Source of the DNA: DASZKW01 sp035552775
Lineage (GTDB): Bacteria > Actinomycetota > Acidimicrobiia > Acidimicrobiales > Palsa-688
Reading direction: 5' to 3'
DNA: 28,928 nucleotides
Assembly: GCA_035552775.1 (NCBI GenBank)
Contig: DASZKW010000117.1
Span: 1-28,928 of the forward strand
In this document: in pieces, positions 7,395-14,859 of the stretch
How positions within the stretch are numbered: the stretch's first letter is position 1
Layout: each line of letters starts with the position of its first letter
Position numbers and translations under genes: made by a program
The notes under the pieces: generated by a model
What the model saw: only the letters and a program-made list of their open reading frames with translations
Told to the model about the DNA's origin: nothing
Databases searched by the model: none

Positions 7395-7421
7395 CCAGCC
7401 CGGCCGGGCGGCCCCCGCTCG

Positions 7422-8333
7422 TCATGCCAGCCCCCTGCTGAAGGGCCGGGCGAGCGCTCGGGGAGCCCGGTAGGACTTGGCCAAGAAGACCATGGCCGCC
7501 AGCGCCGCCAGGTAGGGCAACGCCAGGAGCAGCTGCGGGTTGAGCTGGTGGCCGAGAGCGGGCAGGACCAGCCCCATGGCGTCGGCCGTACCGAAAAGGA
7601 CGCAACCCAGCACGGTGCCCCACAACGTCCACCCGCCGAAGATCACCGCTGCGATAACCACGTAACCGATGCCGGCGGTCATGCCCTGGTTGAACTGACC
7701 CACGATTCCGAGCGAGAGAAAGGCCCCACCGAGTCCGGAGAGCATGCCGCACACGTACAGGGCCTGGCGCCGGCGCCGGTTCACCGTGATCCCCGTGGCG
7801 TCGGCGGCGTGAGGGTTCTCACCACACGCCCGCACCTCGAGGCCCCACTGGCTGCGCTGGAGCGCCCACCACACCGCCGGCACCAGCCCGAAGAGGAAGT
7901 AGACGGGCCAACTCACGTCGAACAGCGCCGGGCCCAGCACCGGGATGTGGGACAGCAGCGGCACCTTGGCGGCGGTGATCGAGTGCGACGACAGCTGGAA
8001 CGAGGTGAACAGGTAGTCGGTGAGACCGAGAGCGAGCGCATTCAGGGTCAGGCCCACCACGAAGGTGTTGGCCGCCAGGCGATGGCTGAAGTTGGCGTGG
8101 ACGATAGCCACCGCAAGGCCGCCTCCTATCCCGATGGGCAGCCCGAGCACGGCCGAGCCCGTCGCCGACGCCCCGACCATGCCGCAGTAGGCGCCGGTGA
8201 GCATCATCGCCTCAATGGAAATGTTGAGTGTCCCCGCCCGCTCGGCCGTGTACTCCCCCAGCCCGGCAAACAGGAGCGGCGCGCTGAGCTTGACGATGCC
8301 CGAGAGGATGATGGTCAGGTCGGTGACGCTCAC
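7422..8333 (-). CDS. BMP/nucleoside-type ABC transporter permease 2
   Basis: 303 residues, a polytopic inner-membrane permease of the branched-chain/nucleoside class (PnrE/YufQ/NupQ-like). Segments such as GEYTAERAGTLNISIEAMML and the cytoplasmic EAA-like loop with VRACGENPHAADATGI are typical. The C-terminus shows LPYLAALAAMVFLAKSYRAPRAL. About eight or nine hydrophobic segments are visible. The GTG start at 8333 overlaps the stop of the preceding permease gene by 4 nt (GTGA). Last gene of the four-gene importer operon. The substrate is expected to be a nucleoside, purine-like or other small polar compound by family, not proven here. Confidence 0.9.
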   Translation of the reverse strand: MSVTDLTIILSGIVKLSAPLLFAGLGEYTAERAGTLNISIEAMMLTGAYCGMVGASATGSAVLGLPIGIGGGLAVAIVHANFSHRLAANTFVVGLTLNALALGLTDYLFTSFQLSSHSITAAKVPLLSHIPVLGPALFDVSWPVYFLFGLVPAVWWALQRSQWGLEVRACGENPHAADATGITVNRRRRQALYVCGMLSGLGGAFLSLGIVGQFNQGMTAGIGYVVIAAVIFGGWTLWGTVLGCVLFGTADAMGLVLPALGHQLNPQLLLALPYLAALAAMVFLAKSYRAPRALARPFSRGLA

Positions 8334-9499
8334 GTCGCCGACCGCATCACTGCAGAGCGGGCGCTACGCAGCCGGCGCGCCCATTCTCGCCGCTCGAGGT
8401 ACACGGGTGGAAAGACGGCTGCGAGCACGAGCAGCCCTTCGAGAACCTGACTCAGGTAGTCGGGGACACCCGTGGACAGCAAGAAGTTGCCCCCGGTACG
8501 GATGACGCCGAAGAAAAACGCCACGGGCAGCAAAGCCCATGGCTGGTCACGGACCACCAGAGCGGCGAGAAGCCCGTCGTTGCCGAAGTTGTTGTCGAAT
8601 CCCGCCTGCACCCGGTACACGCTGCCTGTCAGCATGACCCCGCCGGCGAGGCCGGCCAGCGCCCCGGAGATGAGGAGGGCGCCTCCGGCGACCGCCGCCA
8701 CCTTGACGCCGAAGCGTCGCGAGGCGGTCGGGTTGCACCCCACCATGCGCACCTGGGTACCCCAACGGCTGCGGGACAGCAGCACGCCCAACATCACGAC
8801 CAGGCCGATGGCAACGACGACACCGATGCTCACCCCGAAGCTCGGGTATTGCCCGGGGTGAGGCAAGCGCGCCGAGCCCGGCAGCAGCGCCGACTGGGGT
8901 AGTCCGCCCGCCTCACCACCCGGAGGGGTGGGCTCCTGGAGGAGCGACTGCTTGCTCACCGTGTAGGCCAAGAGTTGCAGGGCCACGTAGTTCAACAGCA
9001 GCGTCGAGATGACGACGTCGATCCGGCGCCAGATACGCAGACCGGCGGCGACACCCGCCCACACCGCCCCTGCGGCGGTCGCCCCCAGGAGAGCCAGCAC
9101 CACCAGGACCGGCCCGGGAGCATCGATGTTCAGGGCGATGAACGCGCCGGCCGTGGCTCCCATCGTGAGCTGACCGGTCTGGCCGATGTTGAACATCCCG
9201 GCGCGCACGGCGATCAACGTCCCGAGGGCGACGATCACCACGGGTATCGATGCGTCCAGGGTCTGTCCCAGGGAGCCGCCGCCGTCCATGCTGCCCCGGT
9301 AGATGGCCGAGAAAACACTCATTGGCGAGCCGCCGACGACGATCACCAGGATCGCCGTGATGACGAGGGCGACGAGGATGGACACGATGTAGAGCAGCAC
9401 CAGCCGGGCAGCCTTGCTTCGCGGGGACGGCTCGAGCAATGGCGGGTGAGGAGGTTCACGGGACAACCTCGGGTGTAGAAGGGCCGGCCCCCTGCTCAC
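8330..9499 (-). CDS. BMP/nucleoside-type ABC transporter permease 1
   Basis: 389 residues, PnrD/YufP/NupP-like permease. It has an N-terminal cytoplasmic stretch of about 30 residues, then a first membrane helix (LVLLYIVSILVALVITAILV). GTLIAVRAGMFNIGQTGQLTMG is the family hallmark, and SRWGTQVRMVGCNPTASRRFG is the ATPase-contacting loop. The final helices are followed by a basic tail. The GTG start at 9499 overlaps the ATPase stop (GTGA) and its stop overlaps the next permease start, so the two membrane subunits are probably made in a coupled, stoichiometric way. Confidence 0.9.
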   Translation of the reverse strand: MSRGPALLHPRLSREPPHPPLLEPSPRSKAARLVLLYIVSILVALVITAILVIVVGGSPMSVFSAIYRGSMDGGGSLGQTLDASIPVVIVALGTLIAVRAGMFNIGQTGQLTMGATAGAFIALNIDAPGPVLVVLALLGATAAGAVWAGVAAGLRIWRRIDVVISTLLLNYVALQLLAYTVSKQSLLQEPTPPGGEAGGLPQSALLPGSARLPHPGQYPSFGVSIGVVVAIGLVVMLGVLLSRSRWGTQVRMVGCNPTASRRFGVKVAAVAGGALLISGALAGLAGGVMLTGSVYRVQAGFDNNFGNDGLLAALVVRDQPWALLPVAFFFGVIRTGGNFLLSTGVPDYLSQVLEGLLVLAAVFPPVYLERREWARRLRSARSAVMRSAT

Positions 9500-11214
9500 G
9501 ACCCGTGGCCTCCGATGAGCAGCCCGAGTCGCTCGACACCCACCTCGCCGCGTCCCATCTCTCCCATGTTGCGCCCGGCGTGCATTACCACGATACGGTC
9601 GGCGATGGCAAGGATCTCCTCGAGGTCGGTAGACACGAGGAGGATCCCGACGCCGTCGGCAGCCGCCTGACGGAGGCGCTCGCTCATGTACTCGACGGCG
9701 CCGACGTCGAGGCCTCGAGTGGGTTGGACGGCGATGAGCACCGTCGGATTTCTGGACAGCTCGCGGGCGACGACGACCCGCTGCTGGCTACCTCCCGACA
9801 GTGATGCCATCGACGTCAAAGGCGACGGCGCGGCGATGTCGTACTCGTCGATTAGCCGACGAGCGCGCTCGAGGATCGCCCGGCGGTCCAGCAGCACCCG
9901 CCCGCGGGTGTAGTGGTCGAGGTCGGCGGCGACCAGATTGTCCGCCACCGACATCTCCAGGATGCAACCGGACGCGTGCCGGTCTTCGGGGATCACCCCG
10001 ACGCCGGCCCGCAGCAGCTCACGGGGGGCGGTGGCAGCCACCCTCACTCCCCCAACGTCGATCGTTCCCCTCGCCGGCGATACGAGCCCGCTCAGCAGAT
10101 CGCCCAGGGTGGACTGACCGTTGCCCTCGACTCCTGCGATCCCGACGATCTCCCCCCGGCCCACAGTGACCGAGAAGCCGTCGAGGAGCGGGCGCCCCCC
10201 CGCGTCCAGAACCTCGACGTCGTCGATGTGAAGAGCGGTGGTCGCCTGCCGGGCCTCGGACGGATCCGGTGCGGGGATGGCCCCGGCTGGCCCCGATACC
10301 GCTGTCCTTGCCGCCGGCGGGTCGGCGAGGGGCGAGGCCGCGGAGCCTTCGAGCAAGCCGACGGCCGCCATCTCCGCCTGCAGTAGCACGTCTCGGCCGA
10401 CCATGGAGCGAGCCAGGTGGTGGGCGTCGGCGTCGGCGGTCATCAACGTCTCGACAGCGACTCCGTCCCGCATGATCGTCACCCGGTCCGTGGCGCCGAG
10501 CACTTCGTCGAGCTTGTGGCTGATCAAGATGACGGCCCGGTTCTCTGTGGTCACCACCTGGCGGAGGATCCGGAACAGCTCGCGCGACTCGTCGACGGAG
10601 AGCACCGACGTGGGCTCGTCCAGGATCAGCACCGCCGGGTCGAGCGAGAGGCATTTGATCACCTCGACTCGCTGACGCTGCCCGACGGTCAGGTCCTCAA
10701 CCCGGGCATGGGGCGAAGATTCCAGGCCGTAGCGGGCCCCGATCTCGGAGACGGCGGCTATGGCGCCCCGCTTGGTCAGGCGCCCCCGATGGGCGAGGCT
10801 GACGTTCTCCCACACCCGCAACCGCTCGATGAGGCTGAAATGCTGCTGGGCCATGGCCAAACCCAAGCTGGCGGCATGCACGGGGTCGCGGACGACGGTC
10901 GGCTTACCGTTGATGCGGATTTCGCCTGCGTCGAGCGGTGTCAAGCCGATCAGGACCTTCATCAGCGTCGTCTTGCCGGCACCGTTCTCTCCGAGAAGTC
11001 CGTGGATCTCGCCGCGCGCCACCCGCAGGTCGACATCGCGGCAGGCCACCACCGCGCCATAGTTCTTGGTCACGCCGCGCAACTCGAAGGCGGCGGTGTC
11101 TTCCGCCGACTCCTGGCCGTCACCCGCTGTCGTCCCGCGCCCGGGGGCGCCCGTGCCTGGCCTCCACCGGGCGCCGATGCGCCCGGGGCGACCGCGCCCG
11201 GACGACGAGATCAC
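9496..11214 (-). CDS. BMP/nucleoside-type ABC transporter ATP-binding protein (two fused NBDs)
   Basis: 572 residues containing two nucleotide-binding domains, as in YufO/NupO and RbsA. NBD1 (about 45-290): Walker A GENGAGKTT, Q-loop AMAQQHFSL, signature LTVGQRQRVEV, Walker B VLILDEPTSVLS, H-loop ISHKLDEV. NBD2 (about 335-560): degenerate Walker A GVEGNGQST without the lysine, signature LSGGSQQRVVVARE, and AVQPTRGLDVG with Gln in place of the Walker B glutamate. Such degeneration in NBD2 is usual in this family. An unusual alanine/proline-rich linker of about 50 residues separates the domains, and about 40 residues precede NBD1. The GTG start at 11214 overlaps the lipoprotein gene stop (GTGA); a later start cannot be excluded. 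Confidence 0.92.
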   Translation of the reverse strand: MISSSGRGRPGRIGARWRPGTGAPGRGTTAGDGQESAEDTAAFELRGVTKNYGAVVACRDVDLRVARGEIHGLLGENGAGKTTLMKVLIGLTPLDAGEIRINGKPTVVRDPVHAASLGLAMAQQHFSLIERLRVWENVSLAHRGRLTKRGAIAAVSEIGARYGLESSPHARVEDLTVGQRQRVEVIKCLSLDPAVLILDEPTSVLSVDESRELFRILRQVVTTENRAVILISHKLDEVLGATDRVTIMRDGVAVETLMTADADAHHLARSMVGRDVLLQAEMAAVGLLEGSAASPLADPPAARTAVSGPAGAIPAPDPSEARQATTALHIDDVEVLDAGGRPLLDGFSVTVGRGEIVGIAGVEGNGQSTLGDLLSGLVSPARGTIDVGGVRVAATAPRELLRAGVGVIPEDRHASGCILEMSVADNLVAADLDHYTRGRVLLDRRAILERARRLIDEYDIAAPSPLTSMASLSGGSQQRVVVARELSRNPTVLIAVQPTRGLDVGAVEYMSERLRQAAADGVGILLVSTDLEEILAIADRIVVMHAGRNMGEMGRGEVGVERLGLLIGGHGS

Positions 11215-12368
11215 GGCTGGGGCGTGGCGTTGATCTTCGGCGTCGGGTTGAGCTGGCCGGAACCGATCTGGCTCATGAGAGCGTTGAGCGTCTGGTTCGA
11301 CTCCGCGCCCGTCGGATTGCAGAACTGCACCGTGGGAACGGGGGTGAGACCGAAGTTGAACTGCTTGGTCGTGCCCACCCGCATCTTGCCCTGGGCGAAG
11401 TCCTGGAGGGCATACTGCAAGTAGTAGCCAGGGTTGTAGACGGCGTTGATGGCGAACTTGGGCGACGAGAGGGAGCAGAACTCCCCACCGTCGCTGATCA
11501 GGGTCACGCCCTTGCTATTGGCGTAGTCGGCCACCGGGAACAGGGCGCCCCCCAGGTAGGGAAACAGTAGCTTGACGCCCTTTGCAACCATGGCCTGGGC
11601 GGCAGTGATCGCCGGCCCGGAGGCGTTGAAGTCACCGGTGAACGTGGTCAGCAGCTGGGCGTTGGGCACGATCGAGCGCATACCCGCCAGCAGACCCCTG
11701 GCCGGGCGCTCCGTGAAAGAGAGGGCGGGGCCGGCGACGAAGCCCGCGGTCGTCTGATGGTGGTCCTCGAGCCACAGGCCCATCGCCACGCCCGTCACGT
11801 ATAGCTGCGGGTCCTCGAAGTCCTCGGCGAGGTAGTAGTAGGGCGAGGCCTTCATCGTGCCGGCGCTGGCGTAAGCCCAAAACGGGATGCCCTTGCAGAC
11901 CGAGGAGCTAGCGGCCGGCGCGGCGGCGGCCAGCTCGCTCTGGCCGATCAACACCAGGTCCATGCCGGGTTGGCGACACATGTTGTCCGCCTGCTCGGCG
12001 GCGGCGGCCGGGTTCACGTTGGCAACGACGATCGTCTTCCATCCATACTTGCTCTTGAAGGTGTTCATCGTGTCGACCTCGCTCTGGTAGTAGCCGTGGT
12101 CGTGGATGTCACCGGCGGTGAGCAAGCCGACCACCACCTTGCCGTCGTGGTCGACGTCGGGCTCGTGCGGCGGGAGGTATCCCTGTGTGGTCGAGCCGGG
12201 CCAGCCCCACGGGCCCGAGCCGGTGGCGGCCGAGCCCGACGTCGTCGAGGCCGTGCCCGACGTTGTCGAGGCCGTGCCCGTCTTGGACGTCGAGCCGCAC
12301 CCGGCCATCACCAAGCCCAGCGCCGCCGCCGCCAGCATGCCCGACCGCAGACGCAACAACGAACTCAT
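11211..12368 (-). CDS. BMP-family substrate-binding lipoprotein of an ABC importer
   Basis: 385 residues. A lipoprotein signal (SSLLRLRSGMLAAAALGLV then MAGC) is followed by a low-complexity Thr/Ser/Gly tether encoded by a 21-bp tandem repeat. The mature domain resembles BMP/PnrA/Med proteins: VVVGLLTAGDIHDHGYYQSE, DLVLIGQSELAAAA, AGFVAGPALSFTERPARGLL and VKLLFPYLGGALF. It would be anchored outside the membrane and deliver substrate to the permeases encoded downstream. The ATG at 12368 gives the lipoprotein signal and has an AAGGGGG ribosome site at 12378-12384; the longer open frame to 12479 has no signal and overlaps the promoter. First gene of the operon lipoprotein-ATPase-permease-permease. 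Confidence 0.9.
   Translation of the reverse strand: MSSLLRLRSGMLAAAALGLVMAGCGSTSKTGTASTTSGTASTTSGSAATGSGPWGWPGSTTQGYLPPHEPDVDHDGKVVVGLLTAGDIHDHGYYQSEVDTMNTFKSKYGWKTIVVANVNPAAAAEQADNMCRQPGMDLVLIGQSELAAAAPAASSSVCKGIPFWAYASAGTMKASPYYYLAEDFEDPQLYVTGVAMGLWLEDHHQTTAGFVAGPALSFTERPARGLLAGMRSIVPNAQLLTTFTGDFNASGPAITAAQAMVAKGVKLLFPYLGGALFPVADYANSKGVTLISDGGEFCSLSSPKFAINAVYNPGYYLQYALQDFAQGKMRVGTTKQFNFGLTPVPTVQFCNPTGAESNQTLNALMSQIGSGQLNPTPKINATPQP
12241..12282. repeat. Two-copy 21-bp tandem repeat in the lipoprotein tether
   Basis: Copies at 12241-12261 and 12262-12282 differ at two positions (GTC/GTT near the start, GAC/GTC at the end). They encode the repeated TASTTSG tether after the lipobox and may vary in copy number between strains. 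Confidence 0.7.
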
Positions 12369-12468
12369 GTCGCTAAACCCCCTTGCCCGGCGGCTCCAAA
12401 CGATCCCTTCCGGTCCCACCCTGACGGATGGCCGACCCCGGGAGCGTGCGCCGCGAACGCCATGTATC

Positions 12469-12498
12469 ATGCTATCCACGCTGTTGCGCCCCTGTCAA
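12469..12498 (-). promoter_or_regulatory. Promoter of the BMP importer operon
   Basis: Minus strand TTGACA (12498-12493) and TAGCAT (12474-12469), 18-nt spacer; a full consensus -35. The predicted start is near 12462, giving a leader of about 94 nt. Confidence 0.65.
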
Positions 12499-12505
12499 CC
12501 ATGCC

Positions 12506-12528
12506 GGGATGGGATCTTGCAAATTGCA
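12506..12528 (-). promoter_or_regulatory. Shared upstream element, half-site copy 3 (BMP importer)
   Basis: On the minus strand TTGCAAGATC is followed by TCCCGG, with TGC (12521) to TCCC (12509) again 12 nt and TCCC to -35 again 11 nt, as in copy 2. The right arm CAAGA is intact; the left arm is replaced by TGCAA, making the palindrome TGCAATTTGCA. The centre is about 60 bp upstream of the predicted start. Confidence 0.5.
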
Positions 12529-12532
12529 CGGC

Positions 12533-12565
12533 GCTGGCCACAGCACGTCCATCATGACGGCCAGC
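12533..12565 (-). terminator. Hairpin after the alcohol dehydrogenase gene
   Basis: GCTGGCC (12533-12539) and GGCCAGC (12559-12565) form a perfect 7-bp stem with a 19-nt loop, 3 nt past the dehydrogenase stop. There is no T-tract, so it may be a weak terminator or an mRNA 3' stabiliser that separates this gene from the importer promoter. Confidence 0.35.
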
Positions 12566-12568
12566 AGC

Positions 12569-13663
12569 TCATGGCGCGTCGAAGGTAAGCACCGGCTTGA
12601 TGCTCTCCCCCTGCGCACTGAGCATCAACGCCCGGTTGACGTCGGAAAACGGGAAGTACTCGATTAGACCGTCGACGGTGAACGATCCCGCCTGGTACAG
12701 CTCGACCAGGCGGGGCAGGAAAAGCTCCGGGATGCTGTTGCCGGCGATTATGCCCGTCACCGTGCGCCCGTTGAGCAGGGTGCGCCAGTCGAGGGTCAGC
12801 TCCTGGCTGGGCCCGGCACCGATGATCCCGCAGGTACCACGAGTGTTGAGGCAGGAAACGGCGCCGCTCACCAGCGCGCTCAGGCCCGTGGTGTCCAGGA
12901 CGAAGTCCAGGCCGCCGGGGACCGCCCCCCTCAGCGCCTCATCCACGTCGGTGGAGCCGGAGTCCACTACGTGGGTCGCACCGAGGCATCCCGCCAATTC
13001 CAGCCGGCGCTGATCGAGGTCGACGGCGACGATGGGATCGCACCCCGCCATGTCCGCGGCAACGACCGCCGCCAGTCCGACGGCGCCGGCACCGAGCACT
13101 GCCAGGCTCGATCCCACCGGCGGCCTGAGGGCGTTGAGCACGGCGCCCGCCCCCGTCTGAAAGCCGCACCCGAAAGGCCCCAGCGGGTGTAGATCGGTTC
13201 CCGCGGGTAGCCGCACGACGCTGCGCTGGTCCACCAAGGCGTGGGTCGCAAAGCACGACTGGCCGAGGAAGTGGCCACCGACGACCTCACCGTTCACGGA
13301 GATGGCGCTCGAACCGTCCGGCCGACGCCCCGTGAAGTTCAACTCGTTGAAGTGGGCGCAGTAGGCGACGTCAGCACGCAGACACCGAGGGCACGCGCCA
13401 CACGACAGGAAGGTCATGAGCACCGGATCGCCGACCGCGACTTTTGTTACCGAAGATCCCACCGCCTCGACGTGACCGGCGCCTTCGTGGCCGAGCACGA
13501 TCGGCAGGTCCATTTGGGCCAGAGCGTGGAGGTCCGTGCGGCACACCCCCGCACTCGCCATGCGCACCACGACCTCGGTGGGCCGGGGAGCCTCGATGAC
13601 GATCTCCTCCAGCGACATGGTCCCGTCCCGCCCCCGGGCGACCGCCGCGGTGGCATGGATCAT
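12569..13663 (-). CDS. Zinc-dependent aryl/benzyl-alcohol dehydrogenase (MDR family)
   Basis: 364 residues. Catalytic zinc ligands are in VCRTDLH (C41) and GHEGAG (H59, E60), plus the Cys of FGCGFQTGAG. Structural zinc is bound by C88, C91, C94 and C102. The NAD-binding Rossmann motif is AVLGAGAVGLAAVVAADMAG, followed by VAVDLD, whose aspartate indicates NAD preference. FGCGFQTGAGAVLN and the long LNFTGRRPDGS insertion resemble class III-like aryl-alcohol dehydrogenases. It would oxidise an alcohol to an aldehyde. ATG at 13663 with no obvious ribosome site. It shares a 70-bp divergent control region with the aldolase and lies upstream of, but is probably not co-transcribed with, the BMP operon because of the hairpin and promoter between them. 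Confidence 0.9.
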   Translation of the reverse strand: MIHATAAVARGRDGTMSLEEIVIEAPRPTEVVVRMASAGVCRTDLHALAQMDLPIVLGHEGAGHVEAVGSSVTKVAVGDPVLMTFLSCGACPRCLRADVAYCAHFNELNFTGRRPDGSSAISVNGEVVGGHFLGQSCFATHALVDQRSVVRLPAGTDLHPLGPFGCGFQTGAGAVLNALRPPVGSSLAVLGAGAVGLAAVVAADMAGCDPIVAVDLDQRRLELAGCLGATHVVDSGSTDVDEALRGAVPGGLDFVLDTTGLSALVSGAVSCLNTRGTCGIIGAGPSQELTLDWRTLLNGRTVTGIIAGNSIPELFLPRLVELYQAGSFTVDGLIEYFPFSDVNRALMLSAQGESIKPVLTFDAP

Positions 13664-13687
13664 GCGCGGGGCCGCTCGCGCCAGTGC

Positions 13688-13697
13688 ATGACGTCAT
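13688..13697. promoter_or_regulatory. ATGACGTCAT palindrome in the divergent dehydrogenase-aldolase region
   Basis: A perfect 10-bp palindrome immediately upstream of the TTGACA at 13699, a plausible operator for either divergent gene. No other copy was noticed in an intergenic region here. Confidence 0.3.
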
Positions 13698-13698
13698 C

Positions 13699-13727
13699 TT
13701 GACATCCGGGACGGTGACGATCAACAT
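13699..13727 (+). promoter_or_regulatory. Promoter of the aldolase-Dabb operon (leaderless)
   Basis: TTGACA (13699-13704) and CAACAT (13722-13727) with a 17-nt spacer. The expected start, 6-7 nt downstream, coincides with the GTG start codon at 13734, so the transcript would have no leader. Confidence 0.5.
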
Positions 13728-13733
13728 CGGTGA

Positions 13734-14525
13734 GTGACCGGGTCCGACACGCCGTTGCTGGCCCGGGCGCACGGCGGCGCTGCCGTTTGGGGGATTTTCG
13801 TCAAGCTGGCGGGCACGGAGACCGTCGATCTCGCCTCCGCCGCCGGGTTCGATTTCATCGTCGTGGACGTCGAGCACAGCCAGCTCGGCGAACACGAGGC
13901 GCGCCGCTCGGTCCGGCACGCGGCCGCCATCGGCCTTCCTGCCGTGGTCCGGGTCGCCGCCGTCGACCCCGCTGGTGTCAACCTCTTCCTGGAGGCGGGG
14001 GCGACCGGCGTGCAGCTCTCGGGGCTCCGCTCGTGCGCTCAGGTCCGCGCCCTGGTGGCGGCCACGCGCTATCCCCCGGACGGGCGCCGTAGCGTCAGCC
14101 TGGCCCAGCCCGCGGCCGGCTACGGCGTACGGCCACTTGCCGACCACCTGGGGGCCTCGCGGGCGGCGCCCGCCCTGCTCGCCGGTCAGATCGAGTCGGG
14201 CACCACTGACGACGACCTAACCGACATCGCGGCTGACCTGGACGTGCTGTTCATCGGGCCGACAGACCTGAGCGTCGACCTCGGTCTGGCCGGCGCGCTC
14301 GATCATCCTGTGGTCACGCGCCGGATGGCGGAGATCGCGTCGGTGGCAGCGGCCCGCGGCGCCGTGCTCGGCGGGTGGGCGGCCGGCGCCGACGGCGCTT
14401 CGCAGCTGCTGGATCTGGGCGCCCGCTACCTGGTGATAGCCTCCGATCTCCAGCTTTTGGGCCAGACCATGACCGAAGCGCGCCAGAGCTGCATGTTGCC
14501 CCCGCCCCCGGGAGCTCGCCGGTGA
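13734..14525 (+). CDS. HpcH/HpaI-family class II aldolase
   Basis: 263 residues with the phosphoenolpyruvate-binding TIM-barrel pattern of HpcH/HpaI aldolases: AVWGIFVKLAGTETVDLA, DFIVVDVEHSQL (catalytic His), AGATGVQLSGLRS, LAGQIESG (metal-binding Glu) and DVLFIGPTDLSVDLG (metal-binding Asp region). These divalent-metal enzymes cleave 4-hydroxy-2-oxo acids to pyruvate or glyoxylate plus an aldehyde, typically at the end of aromatic catabolic routes. The GTG start at 13734 has no ribosome site and lies at the predicted transcription start. Its stop overlaps the Dabb gene start (GTGA). Divergent from the alcohol dehydrogenase. The exact oxo-acid substrate is unknown. Confidence 0.9.
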   Translation: MTGSDTPLLARAHGGAAVWGIFVKLAGTETVDLASAAGFDFIVVDVEHSQLGEHEARRSVRHAAAIGLPAVVRVAAVDPAGVNLFLEAGATGVQLSGLRSCAQVRALVAATRYPPDGRRSVSLAQPAAGYGVRPLADHLGASRAAPALLAGQIESGTTDDDLTDIAADLDVLFIGPTDLSVDLGLAGALDHPVVTRRMAEIASVAAARGAVLGGWAAGADGASQLLDLGARYLVIASDLQLLGQTMTEARQSCMLPPPPGARR

Positions 14526-14818
14526 TCCGCCACATCGTGCTGTTCCGCTTTGGCGACGACGTCGCCGAGCACCAACGACGCCAGCTCCTCGATGAGCTGG
14601 CGACATTCCCCGATCGGTTCCCGACGATGCAGGGCTGGGCCCTCGGTGAGAACATCAGCCAACGCGACGACACGTTCACTCACGGCTTCACGGTCGAGTT
14701 CGCCACCGAGAAGGACCTGCGCTCCTATCTCGACTCCGACGAACACGAGCGATTCGTCAGGGAAAGTTGGCGACCTATCATCGCCCGCCGGGCGATCGTC
14801 AGCTTCGACGCACCGTAA
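14522..14818 (+). CDS. Dabb-family (stress-responsive A/B barrel) protein
   Basis: 98 residues, the full length of a single dimeric alpha/beta-barrel domain: IRHIVLFRFGDDVAEHQRRQ, then LGENISQRDDTFTHGFTVEF, YLDSDEHERFV and ARRAIVSFDAP. The H-x-V/VLF opening and the SDEHxxFV motif are typical. Some members are olivetolic-acid-cyclase-like or monooxygenase-fold enzymes, but most are uncharacterised. The GTG start overlaps the aldolase stop by 4 nt, so the two proteins are probably made together and may work on the same pathway intermediate. The in-frame open region upstream to 14375 lies inside the aldolase gene and was not used. Confidence 0.85.
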   Translation: MIRHIVLFRFGDDVAEHQRRQLLDELATFPDRFPTMQGWALGENISQRDDTFTHGFTVEFATEKDLRSYLDSDEHERFVRESWRPIIARRAIVSFDAP

Positions 14819-14829
14819 ACCCGCGGATT

Positions 14830-14844
14830 GATCCCCCCGGGGTC
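14830..14844. terminator. Short GC hairpin between convergent Dabb and IclR genes
   Basis: GATCCCC and GGGGTC pair with one bulged base in the 41-nt gap between two convergent stops. No T-tract. It could serve both directions weakly. Confidence 0.25.
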
Positions 14845-14859
14845 ACCTCGTGGCCGAGA

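Noticed and set aside
7398..7409. GCCCGGCCGGGC palindrome between the VOC and permease genes as a terminator.
   Set aside because: Self-complementary with essentially no loop and no T-tract; expected by chance in GC-rich DNA.
12369..12479. Upstream start at 12479 for the BMP lipoprotein.
   Set aside because: It would bury the lipoprotein signal inside the protein and overlap the promoter.
13699..13730. A fifth copy of the shared element in the dehydrogenase-aldolase intergenic region.
   Set aside because: Only the CGTCCCGGAT half matches; the TGCAAGA half and the promoter at the right distance are missing.
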